Below, in pieces: positions 8,201-13,567 of a stretch of 13,567 nucleotides of DNA (the first letter of the stretch is position 1; every line of letters begins with the position of its first letter). The DNA comes from an uncultured Campylobacter sp. (GTDB taxonomy: Bacteria > Campylobacterota > Campylobacteria > Campylobacterales > Campylobacteraceae). Position numbers and translations under genes: made by a program. Location: the NCBI RefSeq assembly GCF_938015785.1, contig NZ_CALLWC010000052.1, positions 1 through 13,567 of the forward strand, written 5' to 3'. The notes below the pieces were generated by a model. It searched no databases. It worked only from the letters and a program-made list of their open reading frames with translations, and had not been told where the DNA came from.

Positions 8201-11047
8201 CCATCTATACTCCGCCTGGCTCGTTATACTATGATTTAGACTTAAAGAGCGGTTGTTTAGGCTTTTTACATTTAAGAGCAGATCGTTATAGGCATAAATT
8301 ACGCTCTTATCGTTATTTAGCTCATCTATGTTAAGGTTGCTATCCCCTGCGGAGATTATGTTTGAGCTCATAAATTTACTTAGGCTATCTTCCGTTATAT
8401 ACTCTTTATTGATGCTGTAGCTTATCTGCCTTAATCTCTCCTTCTTATGAGGCTTGCTTCTTCTTATGCCGAAGAGATTGTCTTTTAAGCTTAACGTTAT
8501 AGCGTCATATAGCCTAGTATCCTCCCCCGGAAGCCTAGTATTTTTATATAAACTTAATACGTATAGATTCATATCTTGCTTGCTAAGCTCCTCCATGATC
8601 TTAGCGTTTAGCTCGTCTGGGCTAATATTAGGATTTTGCTTAAGGATGCGCTCTTTTATCTCTGCCGCATTGACCTTTAAAGGGATGGCTACGCTGCTGC
8701 AACCCCAGCCATCGCCATTGCAAGTAAAATCTATATTATAACCGGTGCTTTGAACTCTCTTTACGGGCTCGTTAACCGAGCGGTTGTTTAGCTTTTTAGC
8801 ATTGATATTAAGAGCGCCCCTTGCATATATCAAAGAGGAGGCGTTAATGATCTCGTCTACTTTGCCCTCCCCGCCTCTTTCATTAAAAATATTTAAATTT
8901 CTTTGAGAGATGATGTTGGATAGCGCTTCGTTGCTAAGAAAGCTCGTATTTATAACTATATCCCCTCCGCTAAGTATATTGGACGCGTCTTGATTGAGGA
9001 TATTTTTAGCGTTTACAGCCATGCCATTTTGCGCATAGATGAGAGCTTTTTTGTTGATTAGGCTTTCAGAGTTTGTTATCAGCTCGCCGCGCGCGATTAA
9101 AGAGCCTAAATTTAAAATTTGCTCCTTTGCTTTTAAAGCCAAATTTCCAAGTGCGGCTATGATGCTTTCGTTTTTGATGCTCTTTGCGTTTATGATCAGA
9201 TCTTTATTGGAGATCAGCCTTTGTGAGGCGATAAAATTTCCTTGTAGGTTTAAGTATATATCGCCGCTTGCGTAGATCCCTCCGTTATAGCTCAAATCGT
9301 CCTTTAGTCCCAGATATAAACTACCGTCAGAGCTTAGCTTACCTAAAGCGCTTAGACTATCTAAATTTAAGGCAAGATCTCCTTTGGAGCTTATAAGTCC
9401 CTCTTCATTATTAAGAGCGCCTTTGTTTATGATTAAATTTCCTCCGCTTAGGATAGAGCCCTTAGAGTTATCTATGCTGTCGTAGCCTAAAAGAACGCCT
9501 CCTAGGGAGATGATCTTTGAGCTTTCGTTGCGTAGATTGTTGCCGCGCAAGCTTAAGCCCTCTTGCACTATAAAGGTAGAATCCGCGAGGTTATAAAAAT
9601 TTGGAATTTCGGAATCCAGCGCCCTTAATACCATCAAGCTGTTATCGTTTAAAAGGCTATCTTTTATATCCAAATAGCTTTCGTTTGAAAGTATCGCTCC
9701 GCCTATATTTGATATATGATCCGCGCTTATTACGCTAAGCTCGTTTTTGGAGGGAGGAATAACTCCTGTTTTGGAAGGGTCTTTGGTATCGTCCAAGCCC
9801 AGCTCATTTAGCCTTTCGCTCTTAGCCGCTCCTATTACGGCTCTATCTTTGTTGCTTAGGCTTCTAGCCTCTATCTTTAAGGCGGAGCTTGAGCTTATGG
9901 TGCCTTTTATATTATCTAGCCTATCCGCTTTTAGCTTTAGAGTATTAGCCTGTATATTTCCTCTGTTTTCTACCGAGGAGGCTTTTATACCCAGATTGGA
10001 GGCTGAAATTTTAGAGCCCTTTTGGTTGGAGATGGTCTTTGAGCTGATTTGAGCCTGTCCGTTGGAACCTAGCTTTCCTTCATTTATCAGATCTCCGTTA
10101 GCGTCTATCTTTAAAGAGCTGTCCGCCAAGATAGCCCCTTTATTATTGATGCCCGCTCCATCTTTAGTAGATATTATATTTATCTTGCCCGCGTACATTC
10201 CGCCTAGAGCCGAGGAGTCTATGGATACACCCCTAGGATGCGATCCTCCTTCTTGCTCGATCTTTAAATTATCCTGCCTCAATCCGGAGTTTGTATTTTT
10301 TAAAGATACCTTACCATCCGTCGCTACTGCGTTTATCTCGTTTGCGTAAATTTTACCCTCCAGCTTTAGGCTATTAGATATTACGTTTAGATAATCTCCG
10401 TTATCGTTTAGGCCATTCGCTCCTATATTTATAGAGCCTTCCTTGCTTATGTTTAGGGATTTAAGATGCCCATTTTCATAGGAGGGCGTGGCGGTGCTTA
10501 ACGTAGTAGAGGAGGAGTTTATTATGGTAGCGCCGTTTACGTTGATGCCGCTAGGATTAGCGATGATAAGATCGGCTTTTCTGCCCGCTATCTCTATATT
10601 ACCCTGTAAATTTGAAGGAAGAGGCGAGTTTACCTGATTGATTATAAGCTTGGCTTCGCCGCGATTGAGCCTCGGATTTGGCGGTATATAGCCTGCAGTT
10701 TTACTTATAGCTCCGCTTTGAGAGTTATTAAATACCGTGCCCTCTTTAGGAGTGTTAAGCTTGGAATATTCGTTGATAGAAATCCCCTTATCGTTAGGAG
10801 AGGCGATATCTATTTGAGTGGCGGGAGCATTCGGAGTTTGAGACACCGAAGCTCTATGATTTACGGGGGCGGAGTTATCGGGTATTATCTCGCCGTAGAA
10901 AAGGCAGGGCGTCACTAAGCCGAGAAGCAAAAGAGCGGCAAGGCGCTTGCTTACTTGGGTAAAGGCGCCGAAATATTCTTTTGTATCAGTAGGGGCGCTA
11001 AGACGCCCTGCGCCATTAAAAATAGAGCTTAAACATAAAATTTGCAT
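2222..11047 (-). CDS. cdiA: CdiA/FhaB-like giant exoprotein with C-terminal toxin region
   Basis: This 2941-residue protein is predicted to be exported through the CdiB-like pore and displayed as a surface filament that delivers its C-terminus to neighbours. Residues 1-50 are an extended signal region (hydrophobic core RLAALLLLGLVTPCLF); it does not match the usual ESPR consensus. The TPS/haemagglutination domain follows (about 52-300), with IIPDNSAP, NPRLNRG (124-130) and NPSGI (164-168), the latter close to the NPNGI motif of FHA. Degenerate FHA-1 beta-helix repeats run to about 760. A non-repetitive region (about 768-1130) lies where E. coli CdiA carries receptor-binding and YP regions. 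FHA-2-type repeats occupy about 1207-2110, interrupted by a predicted coiled coil (about 1730-1800). A pretoxin region (about 2250-2760) contains GFGKGFISGGWNFI near 2607. A Lys/Thr/Ser-rich linker (about 2770-2860) leads to an ~80-residue tail. No VENN motif is visible. It could function as an adhesin as well as a CDI effector. Confidence 0.92.
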   Translation of the reverse strand: MQILCLSSIFNGAGRLSAPTDTKEYFGAFTQVSKRLAALLLLGLVTPCLFYGEIIPDNSAPVNHRASVSQTPNAPATQIDIASPNDKGISINEYSKLNTPKEGTVFNNSQSGAISKTAGYIPPNPRLNRGEAKLIINQVNSPLPSNLQGNIEIAGRKADLIIANPSGINVNGATIINSSSTTLSTATPSYENGHLKSLNISKEGSINIGANGLNDNGDYLNVISNSLKLEGKIYANEINAVATDGKVSLKNTNSGLRQDNLKIEQEGGSHPRGVSIDSSALGGMYAGKINIISTKDGAGINNKGAILADSSLKIDANGDLINEGKLGSNGQAQISSKTISNQKGSKISASNLGIKASSVENRGNIQANTLKLKADRLDNIKGTISSSSALKIEARSLSNKDRAVIGAAKSERLNELGLDDTKDPSKTGVIPPSKNELSVISADHISNIGGAILSNESYLDIKDSLLNDNSLMVLRALDSEIPNFYNLADSTFIVQEGLSLRGNNLRNESSKIISLGGVLLGYDSIDNSKGSILSGGNLIINKGALNNEEGLISSKGDLALNLDSLSALGKLSSDGSLYLGLKDDLSYNGGIYASGDIYLNLQGNFIASQRLISNKDLIINAKSIKNESIIAALGNLALKAKEQILNLGSLIARGELITNSESLINKKALIYAQNGMAVNAKNILNQDASNILSGGDIVINTSFLSNEALSNIISQRNLNIFNERGGEGKVDEIINASSLIYARGALNINAKKLNNRSVNEPVKRVQSTGYNIDFTCNGDGWGCSSVAIPLKVNAAEIKERILKQNPNISPDELNAKIMEELSKQDMNLYVLSLYKNTRLPGEDTRLYDAITLSLKDNLFGIRRSKPHKKERLRQISYSINKEYITEDSLSKFMSSNIISAGDSNLNIDELNNDKSVIYAYNDLLLNVKSLNNRSLSLNHSITSQAEYRWKHKSHGGKGGYSDQKNIYYSQPAIISIIGAKKDIKGYAGDISNLNSHGQINSSNAPTLIKEAFSKIDYSLIGKGLGNPNALNLNKNDLAPSLNNEADMQDIIRPSYINNLFSPISSKFYNTFYVYSELIPDFSYMHNKLSLLYDKKRTSLNSSEEEDDGTLLSSAPSLIYAGGNINLSVNGDLRNEGIIYAGSNMNLKAGSVSNLNSASIIAANALSISANKDIINASSLIQGRSVSLNAGRDIVHKTLSKEINLNRAYGDQSGTYIGTISNIKSTEGGIALNAARDITVTGASIDSAANLILNAVNDVNINSAKEKLSYNFKSKGGHYKEDIVKNTSSKLNAKDNILIKAGGIAISGADINAHNGDALLQAKNSINLSGDIDSAYYESEFKEKGFASKKSTTTKALNQSVVPTSIRAKNIMLSSQEADINIAGSALKAKDAIDMQAGNNINISPLSYNYLKYKNSSKSSLGGLKASMDMHSLYKQNLQSSSLSSETADINLRAKNDLNLISADVSSGRNLNLGAGNSINILAAKEYKQELSVHKRTRFNPISVLTYSGLVAASIIAPENAIAAIGVEKIGGKTFTEIYRSDYNSKQVKEGVSKLSDIKAAGDIGLNSPTAFITSNMKAGGDINIDAKNLTISAAANEYGEQSLQKSTSVSVAKVKDILSQMKPKSIDELKKDTSIKVKLADASYDKSNTNLYGTKAVSSNMEAKNITLRGDNSLSVIGSNLKAKEDLNLISKDGNINIINSTDTASSSFNSKHLEGSLSLTVQNEYAQIAPAAIALQEAIKQLNQTKKQYKEYKDQKNALQDKLVELKNRYKAKEVGIDYSDIEDLQNIIEDVKDEEKYYLSNIALATANVASKTAALISQGSAASSSWVTWGFSVGASAELSGTTSKDSSKSSSSVASNLSGNNIKILTDSNKDTAINIKGSNLYARGDIHLSTHNLFMEASQDSYEAKQSSKTISGRVSATMYGGGGGSAGLDYSKSNMKEESLSHNNAKVYAGHNIYALASNDALIKGANLRADNALALKVGHDLSLASLRDSYNYDSKSSSIGAGIGISGTKTTSDPDNPYDIGNNIVRYKDSKLSSINANYSRSKSSTTVKQTVLSSITAKELNIDVGSNTDLKGSLIAAGYYDENGNFIDNGKLRLKTDTLTFSNLSNTRYDKSNSLSIGTNYAFKDPQQEKGNKEGESAQSKESKNAEAKDSATDPKSKISSINYANNRNLSYSMSKSLATIGKGELIVGDKDISSLSKDELASLQSDPNNKALYNSDDLIRLNRDSSKLSKELYSTKLSSNVDASVDMRLFSEGGRNEIKRDYEDASTIYDAIYQIATTDRVSIKDFFSENGKGFMTVNAVRQEIANNPELRRMLQSDELSDQEKQAITQNITRQVMINLGYIPNQTKTIYTDETGRDGKQIMGFYSLQTQNSYINIKNNESTKDLVATSATESQRAMDHQRGINFLQNEDDHSTYSQNFGNAVARYYGYALSSYGSGYGSAKINNPSSINQNYYASNNKEFSRLDKQKGANRQLHQEEVEWLNDKQKIAKFKDYIQKATSKRYTDDEAKKILAKGGISLSDESFNEAYKESLSDDELADIGLAKEYIKQSDFYNKDLDGTNAFNPTASQYKERYMYLNGFINNQNFYIDNLKVDKPFLDDIAGFGKGFISGGWNFISNSVEGAYDTAKGAYNKIATEGIYNLAVEGKRKLASIDPIEVAKGAVNYMSDTFDSAQIGFYKGNLDMVLADYEAVTKRDTEAAASLLPVSKGAKAAEGLKNIEKVIPDGKTMGNAKLAKVQAGDIGGAAIKGTPENKITKPASTEHLKQVDVDGKKVKSDTTSQATSSVTNNTEANNFVKKSKKAPELKDSTKQATKTDKVETTSKKISKDDKELKDVEKKLTDGDSNVDNPLENIVYDKKVIDQMTRKDFHAFPEEVLAFGKYGKVTKFKGNDGIERTGVYIEGSYRGRDGVFEIFIENDGKTVKHRFFNPKTK
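2225..2458 (-). other. Toxin-like C-terminal module of CdiA
   Basis: The last 78 residues (2864-2941) form a compact charged module after the disordered Lys-rich linker. Landmarks are YDKKVIDQM, DFHAFPEEV, GNDGIERT, IEGSYRGRDGVFEIFIE and the terminal HRFFNP. It resembles C-terminal modules I recall from other polymorphic toxins, with the pattern H-x-FP, GDG, I-x-G-x-Y-x-G-x-x-G-x-F-E and HR-x-F-x-P, but I cannot name the family or its activity. H2878, R2904, H2933 and R2934 are candidate functional residues, by inference only. Its place at the extreme C-terminus, directly before a small immunity-type gene, is the classic toxin position. Confidence 0.65.
7508..8845. repeat. 18-nt in-frame direct repeat inside cdiA
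   Basis: The plus-strand sequence TATCAAAGAGGAGGCGTT occurs at 7508-7525 and again at 8828-8845. The copies are 1320 nt apart, exactly 440 codons. Both encode the same INASSLI motif of beta-helix repeats. They bracket the central non-repetitive region proposed to bind receptors. The identity is seen directly; any recombination role is inferred. Confidence 0.6.
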
Positions 11048-11055
11048 ACTAATAA

Positions 11056-11060
11056 CCTCC
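11056..11060 (-). promoter_or_regulatory. Shine-Dalgarno site of cdiA
   Basis: The minus strand reads CGGAGG followed by TTATTAGT and then ATG, a strong ribosome site 8 nt before the codon. It supports the long N-terminus of the exoprotein, in which about 33 residues precede the hydrophobic signal core. Confidence 0.7.
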
Positions 11061-11192
11061 GATTGCGATGGGTTTATATCTTAAATTTCTTGAATACTTT
11101 CTTAAAAAAATAGTAAATTTAGGATATTTTATTTAAAATTTATTTGAATTAGCTTTGGAGTTCGGTCTGGGCGCAGGATTGCTATTTCTCGG

Positions 11193-11243
11193 CTCTTAGT
11201 ATAGCGTATCTGCGCTAAAATAGTTAGTAAAATTTACTAAGAG
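11193..11243 (-). promoter_or_regulatory. Candidate cdiA promoter with TTAGTA operator half-sites
   Basis: In the 255-nt gap between the transporter and cdiA, the minus strand has a TATACT -10-like hexamer (plus 11198-11203), about 150 nt before the cdiA start. Around it the element TTAGTA/TACTAA recurs. There is a 17-nt palindrome TTAGTAAAATTTACTAA at 11224-11240, and a 9-bp inverted pair CTCTTAGTA (11193-11201) with TACTAAGAG (11235-11243). The palindrome falls on the -35 side of the hexamer, where a repressor or activator could act. No named Campylobacter regulator site matches clearly. The repeats are seen directly; promoter and operator roles are inferred. No GC-rich terminator for the transporter gene is visible here, so read-through into cdiA is also possible. 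Confidence 0.4.
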
Positions 11244-11302
11244 TTATATAGTCTTCGTTTATATTAAACGCCGCGGTAAGCGCCGATAAAATTTCGCTAA
11301 AT

Positions 11303-13261
11303 TTAAAAGTCGTAGCCTAAAGAGAAATTTAAAGCGGGGCTATCCGTTTTAAAATTTTCCGGTTTGCTGATAGGAAAAGCCGCCAAAAGATCATAGGTAA
11401 AAGAGCCCGAGATGTTTCCTCTCAGACCTACACCTCCTCCGCTAAGCATTTCGCCCTCTGCTGGATAATCTTTTCCCCTAGAGCTAAGCTTGCCGACATC
11501 AAAGGCTAGGTAAACGCCGTTATTTTTAAAATACTTATATTCCAAGGTATTTCTTATATAAAAGCCGCTATCTCCAAGCAGGCTCATCTGAGAATCAAAT
11601 CCTCTAACGCTATAATATCCGCCGATATTTAGCCTATCTATAGGGCTAAGATGGGTGCTGGCTCTTCTTGCGTAAAGTTCCAACTCGTAACTTAAAGGGA
11701 TAGCGGAGGATCTGGTTTTAAAATTTAACGCGGCGTTTATCAAATGATATCTAGAGCTTCCGCCGCCGAAGTCTTCATCGGGCGCTCTTAGGGCGTTAAA
11801 CGCTCCGCTAGATTTTAGGTACGAAAGCATCATCTCTACTGAAGAGTTATCAAAGAATACCTTTGATTTTAGCCCCGCCTCATAGCCGCCTTCGCGCTTT
11901 CTTTGGTTGCTAAGTTCATAATCTTGTATATAGTTTTTATACTTTTTTTGCCAAATTCTAAAAAACAGAGAATTTTTGGAGTTTTGATTTCTAAAATATA
12001 CGTAGTTAAGATCCAAATTTCTTCTAACGCTGCTTCCGCTATAAGTATAAAGCTCATAAGCTCCGGGCACTATTTGATCATAGGTGTATCTGTTCTGCCA
12101 AAAGGATAGAGAGAAGTATCCAAAAGGTATACTAAAGCCTGCGTAGTAGTTAGCTGATCTGCCGCTTTTGCTATCATCCCCTAAAGATTTTTTATCTCCT
12201 CTTAAAAAATTCCTACCGTAAGAAGCAAATACGCTCTCGTTTAATCCAAGTAAATTTAAGCCGTAAAGCATAGCCGTGCTTTGGTATTTGCCGCTAGATT
12301 TGGAGCCCAGATTATCCGCGCTTAGTCTAAACAGCAGAGGCAAGCTTTGCTGTTTAGAAATATTGATATCGGAATAGCCCTGCTTTGCAGAAGGGCTTAA
12401 GCTTATCTCCGCCTCGCTTCTTGAAGCGGCATTGAAATTTTCCATAGCCTGCTCCAGATCTCTTAAGTTTAAAATCTCTCCCCTCTTATCGCCGCCGAAT
12501 GCGGTAAAGGTGCTCCTTTGGTTCTTGGCTTCAGAGCCTGGCTCAAGCGATATCTCGCCTATGCGTCCGGGATGCAGAGCTAAAAGAAGGGCGCCCGAGG
12601 AGATGTTTTGCTGGGGGATGGAAACGGAGGTAGTAATAAAGCCTGCGGATATGATTTTATTGTTATACGCTCTTGCCAGAGCTAAAATTTCATCGCCTCC
12701 CAAGCAATCGCCGCTTTTAAATTTAAGCTCTTTTAGGGTTGAGTTTAAAATTCTTTCAAACCCCGGCGGAACTGAATGATCGGAATTTAAGGTAGGACTA
12801 ATGGACTTAGCAGGGGTTTTTACTTTCGCGCGCCCCAAGTTTTCATCATTTGGTTTAGAGATAATGACGCCCGAGCCGGCACCGTCTTTAGGGTTGACAG
12901 CTGGAGTTTTTGGATCATCTTTGTTTTTAGATTCGTAATCCGCTTCGTTAAATTTAGAATCCGCGCTACTTTTCTGCTCATCTTGCGCTTCTGCGTTAAT
13001 AAGTTTGATCTCATAAATTTTAAAGCAAATTCCTGCTTTCTTGGGCTCTGCGATTACGCTTGAAGCGGGAGACTCTTCGCTGCGTATCGTTATGAAGGAA
13101 TCCTCGGCGCCTTGTCTAATTGATCTTATTCTTTGCTCTTCGGAATTTATGGCGCCAGAAATATCGGCAGGGGTAGCCATAATCGCTTTAGGAGCTAAGC
13201 TTAAGCCTATAAAGATAGAGGCCAGAATAAGCTTGACGCTTTTAACGCCACAGGGTTGCAA
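11303..13261 (-). CDS. cdiB: CdiB/FhaC-like two-partner secretion outer-membrane transporter
   Basis: This protein of 652 residues is predicted to form an outer-membrane pore that exports the adjacent giant exoprotein. From the TTG start, residues 1-29 form a signal peptide (KSVKLILASIFIGLSLAP core, cleavage near AIMA/TP). POTRA1 begins at ICFKIYEIKL and contains the paired cysteines C79 and C186 typical of ShlB/FhaC proteins, here with a long hydrophilic insert between them. POTRA2 contains GRIGEISL and the family motif LNLRDLEQ (264-271). The barrel follows from about residue 315, with the loop-6 VRGF motif (552-555), GDSGFYIRN next to it, FDVG (587-590), and a terminal Phe in YDF, the usual BamA signal. 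FhaC is near 550 mature residues; the surplus here roughly equals the POTRA1 insert. It precedes cdiA by 255 nt on the same strand. FhaC is an equally valid name if the partner is mainly an adhesin. Confidence 0.93.
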   Translation of the reverse strand: MQPCGVKSVKLILASIFIGLSLAPKAIMATPADISGAINSEEQRIRSIRQGAEDSFITIRSEESPASSVIAEPKKAGICFKIYEIKLINAEAQDEQKSSADSKFNEADYESKNKDDPKTPAVNPKDGAGSGVIISKPNDENLGRAKVKTPAKSISPTLNSDHSVPPGFERILNSTLKELKFKSGDCLGGDEILALARAYNNKIISAGFITTSVSIPQQNISSGALLLALHPGRIGEISLEPGSEAKNQRSTFTAFGGDKRGEILNLRDLEQAMENFNAASRSEAEISLSPSAKQGYSDINISKQQSLPLLFRLSADNLGSKSSGKYQSTAMLYGLNLLGLNESVFASYGRNFLRGDKKSLGDDSKSGRSANYYAGFSIPFGYFSLSFWQNRYTYDQIVPGAYELYTYSGSSVRRNLDLNYVYFRNQNSKNSLFFRIWQKKYKNYIQDYELSNQRKREGGYEAGLKSKVFFDNSSVEMMLSYLKSSGAFNALRAPDEDFGGGSSRYHLINAALNFKTRSSAIPLSYELELYARRASTHLSPIDRLNIGGYYSVRGFDSQMSLLGDSGFYIRNTLEYKYFKNNGVYLAFDVGKLSSRGKDYPAEGEMLSGGGVGLRGNISGSFTYDLLAAFPISKPENFKTDSPALNFSLGYDF

Positions 13262-13266
13262 AGAGG

Positions 13267-13273
13267 CTCCTTT
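13267..13273 (-). promoter_or_regulatory. Shine-Dalgarno site that decides the cdiB start
   Basis: The minus strand reads AAAGGAG, then CCTCT, then TTG. This is a near-ideal ribosome site 5 nt before a TTG codon at 13261-13259. The two upstream in-frame ATGs (13357 and 13318) have no comparable site. Translation from the TTG gives a compact signal peptide, which independently supports it. Confidence 0.75.
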
Positions 13274-13385
13274 AAATTTACTATCGTCGAGATAGAATAA
13301 TGGTTTTTGATCAAACATCGATTGCGCCCATTTTTTACAATTGGAATATCGCCGCAAAAAACTTTATAGTTTAAGCATGACAAAA

Positions 13386-13409
13386 GCATCTATTGGCATC
13401 TATTGGCAT
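13386..13409. repeat. 10-bp tandem repeat upstream of cdiB
   Basis: The plus strand carries GCATCTATTG twice in perfect tandem (13386-13395 and 13396-13405), followed by a partial third copy GCAT (13406-13409). On the minus strand it reads as ATGCCAATAG units. The 10-bp period places the copies on nearly the same DNA face. The position, about 18 bp upstream of a TATAAA box, would suit a regulator binding site or a slippage-prone spacer. The repeat is seen directly; a regulatory role is inferred. Confidence 0.6.
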
Positions 13410-13567
13410 ATATTCGCTTTTTATAGGCTTTGTCTTCCGCTAGGAGCTATCAATTAAAATTGGCGATAATACACTAATTTTTTAAATTTTTTGGTAAGGT
13501 TTCTTAGGTTTTGGTGCTAATTGAGATTTTAGATTTTATCACACCCGCAATCTCGATCTTTTTATAG

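Larger units (their letters stand above)
13262..13567 (-). promoter_or_regulatory. AT-rich leader upstream of cdiB
   Basis: This stretch of about 300 bases has no convincing gene on either strand and should contain the promoter of the transporter gene. On the minus strand a TATAAA box (plus-strand 13363-13368) could be a -10 element, giving an untranslated leader of roughly 95 nt to the TTG start. No good -35 is visible, which is common for Campylobacter sigma-70 promoters. A second possible -10 (TATTAT, 13466-13471) lies further up. A 10-bp tandem repeat sits just upstream of the TATAAA box and is listed separately. A short open frame starting at an ATG at 13357 is continuous with the transporter frame, but it has no ribosome site and would put about 45 residues ahead of the signal-peptide core. 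The promoter assignment is by eye only. Confidence 0.3.

Noticed and set aside
2249..10918. Many plus-strand frames of 60-160 codons across cdiA
   Set aside because: They are shadows of a repetitive coding sequence, rich in Leu, Ser and Phe, with no recognisable motifs.
10900..10930. Lipobox in the CdiA signal region (VTPC)
   Set aside because: Pro at the position before Cys does not fit the lipobox, and TPS exoproteins are not lipoproteins.
11264..11285. GC-rich patch after the transporter stop as a terminator
   Set aside because: CCGCGG is self-complementary, but no stable longer stem or U-run follows.
11869..12057. Minus-strand 62-codon frame inside the transporter gene
   Set aside because: Alternate frame of a well-supported barrel-coding region with no separate evidence.
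12820..13014. Minus-strand 64-codon frame inside the transporter gene
   Set aside because: Off-frame reading of the hydrophilic POTRA1 insertion; the transporter frame runs unbroken through it between conserved motifs.
13207..13389. Minus-strand 60-codon frame overlapping the transporter start
   Set aside because: No ribosome site or motif, and it overlaps the supported signal-peptide start in another frame.

Overview
The window reads as one minus-strand locus for a two-partner secretion (type Vb) / contact-dependent growth inhibition (CDI) system. The general setting suggests a Campylobacter-type member of the Campylobacterota: AT-rich DNA with many AAATTT/TTTAAA tracts, AGGAG-type ribosome sites, and a TPS pair in the cdiB-cdiA order. 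The species cannot be read from the sequence. All well-supported genes are on the minus strand, so the locus runs from high to low coordinates; the long plus-strand reading frames are shadows.

Layout in transcription order. (1) 13567-13262: an AT-rich leader with no gene, holding a 10-bp tandem repeat and a weak promoter candidate. (2) 13261-11303: cdiB/fhaC-like outer-membrane transporter with two POTRA domains and a barrel. It probably starts at a TTG, and POTRA1 carries an unusually long hydrophilic insertion. (3) 11302-11048: a 255-nt spacer with a cluster of TTAGTA half-sites around a TATACT -10-like box, the likely cdiA promoter. (4) 11047-2222: cdiA/fhaB-like giant exoprotein of 2941 residues. 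It has a signal region, TPS domain, FHA-1 beta-helix, a central non-repetitive region (probable receptor-binding region), FHA-2 repeats, pretoxin region, Lys/Thr-rich linker and an ~80-residue toxin-like tail. (5) 2210-1866: an Imm40-like small protein, the probable cognate immunity protein, with its ribosome site abutting the cdiA stop. (6) 1744-234: four more small genes (DUF4279-like, DUF6714-like, an unknown 62-aa protein, an unknown 124-aa protein), closely packed and with good ribosome sites. They look like an array of extra or orphan immunity genes. (7) 233-1: only tiny reading frames, plus a possible start codon of a further gene at the very edge.

Working model, inferred from known CDI families: CdiB exports CdiA to the surface. 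The CdiA filament binds a receptor on a neighbour through its central region, and FHA-2 and the pretoxin region help deliver the C-terminal toxin. The adjacent Imm40-like protein protects siblings. The downstream genes may protect against toxins of other strains or be relics of earlier C-terminal toxin swaps. The toxin's activity cannot be assigned from sequence alone. No RNA genes, IS elements, CRISPR arrays or convincing intrinsic terminators were seen.
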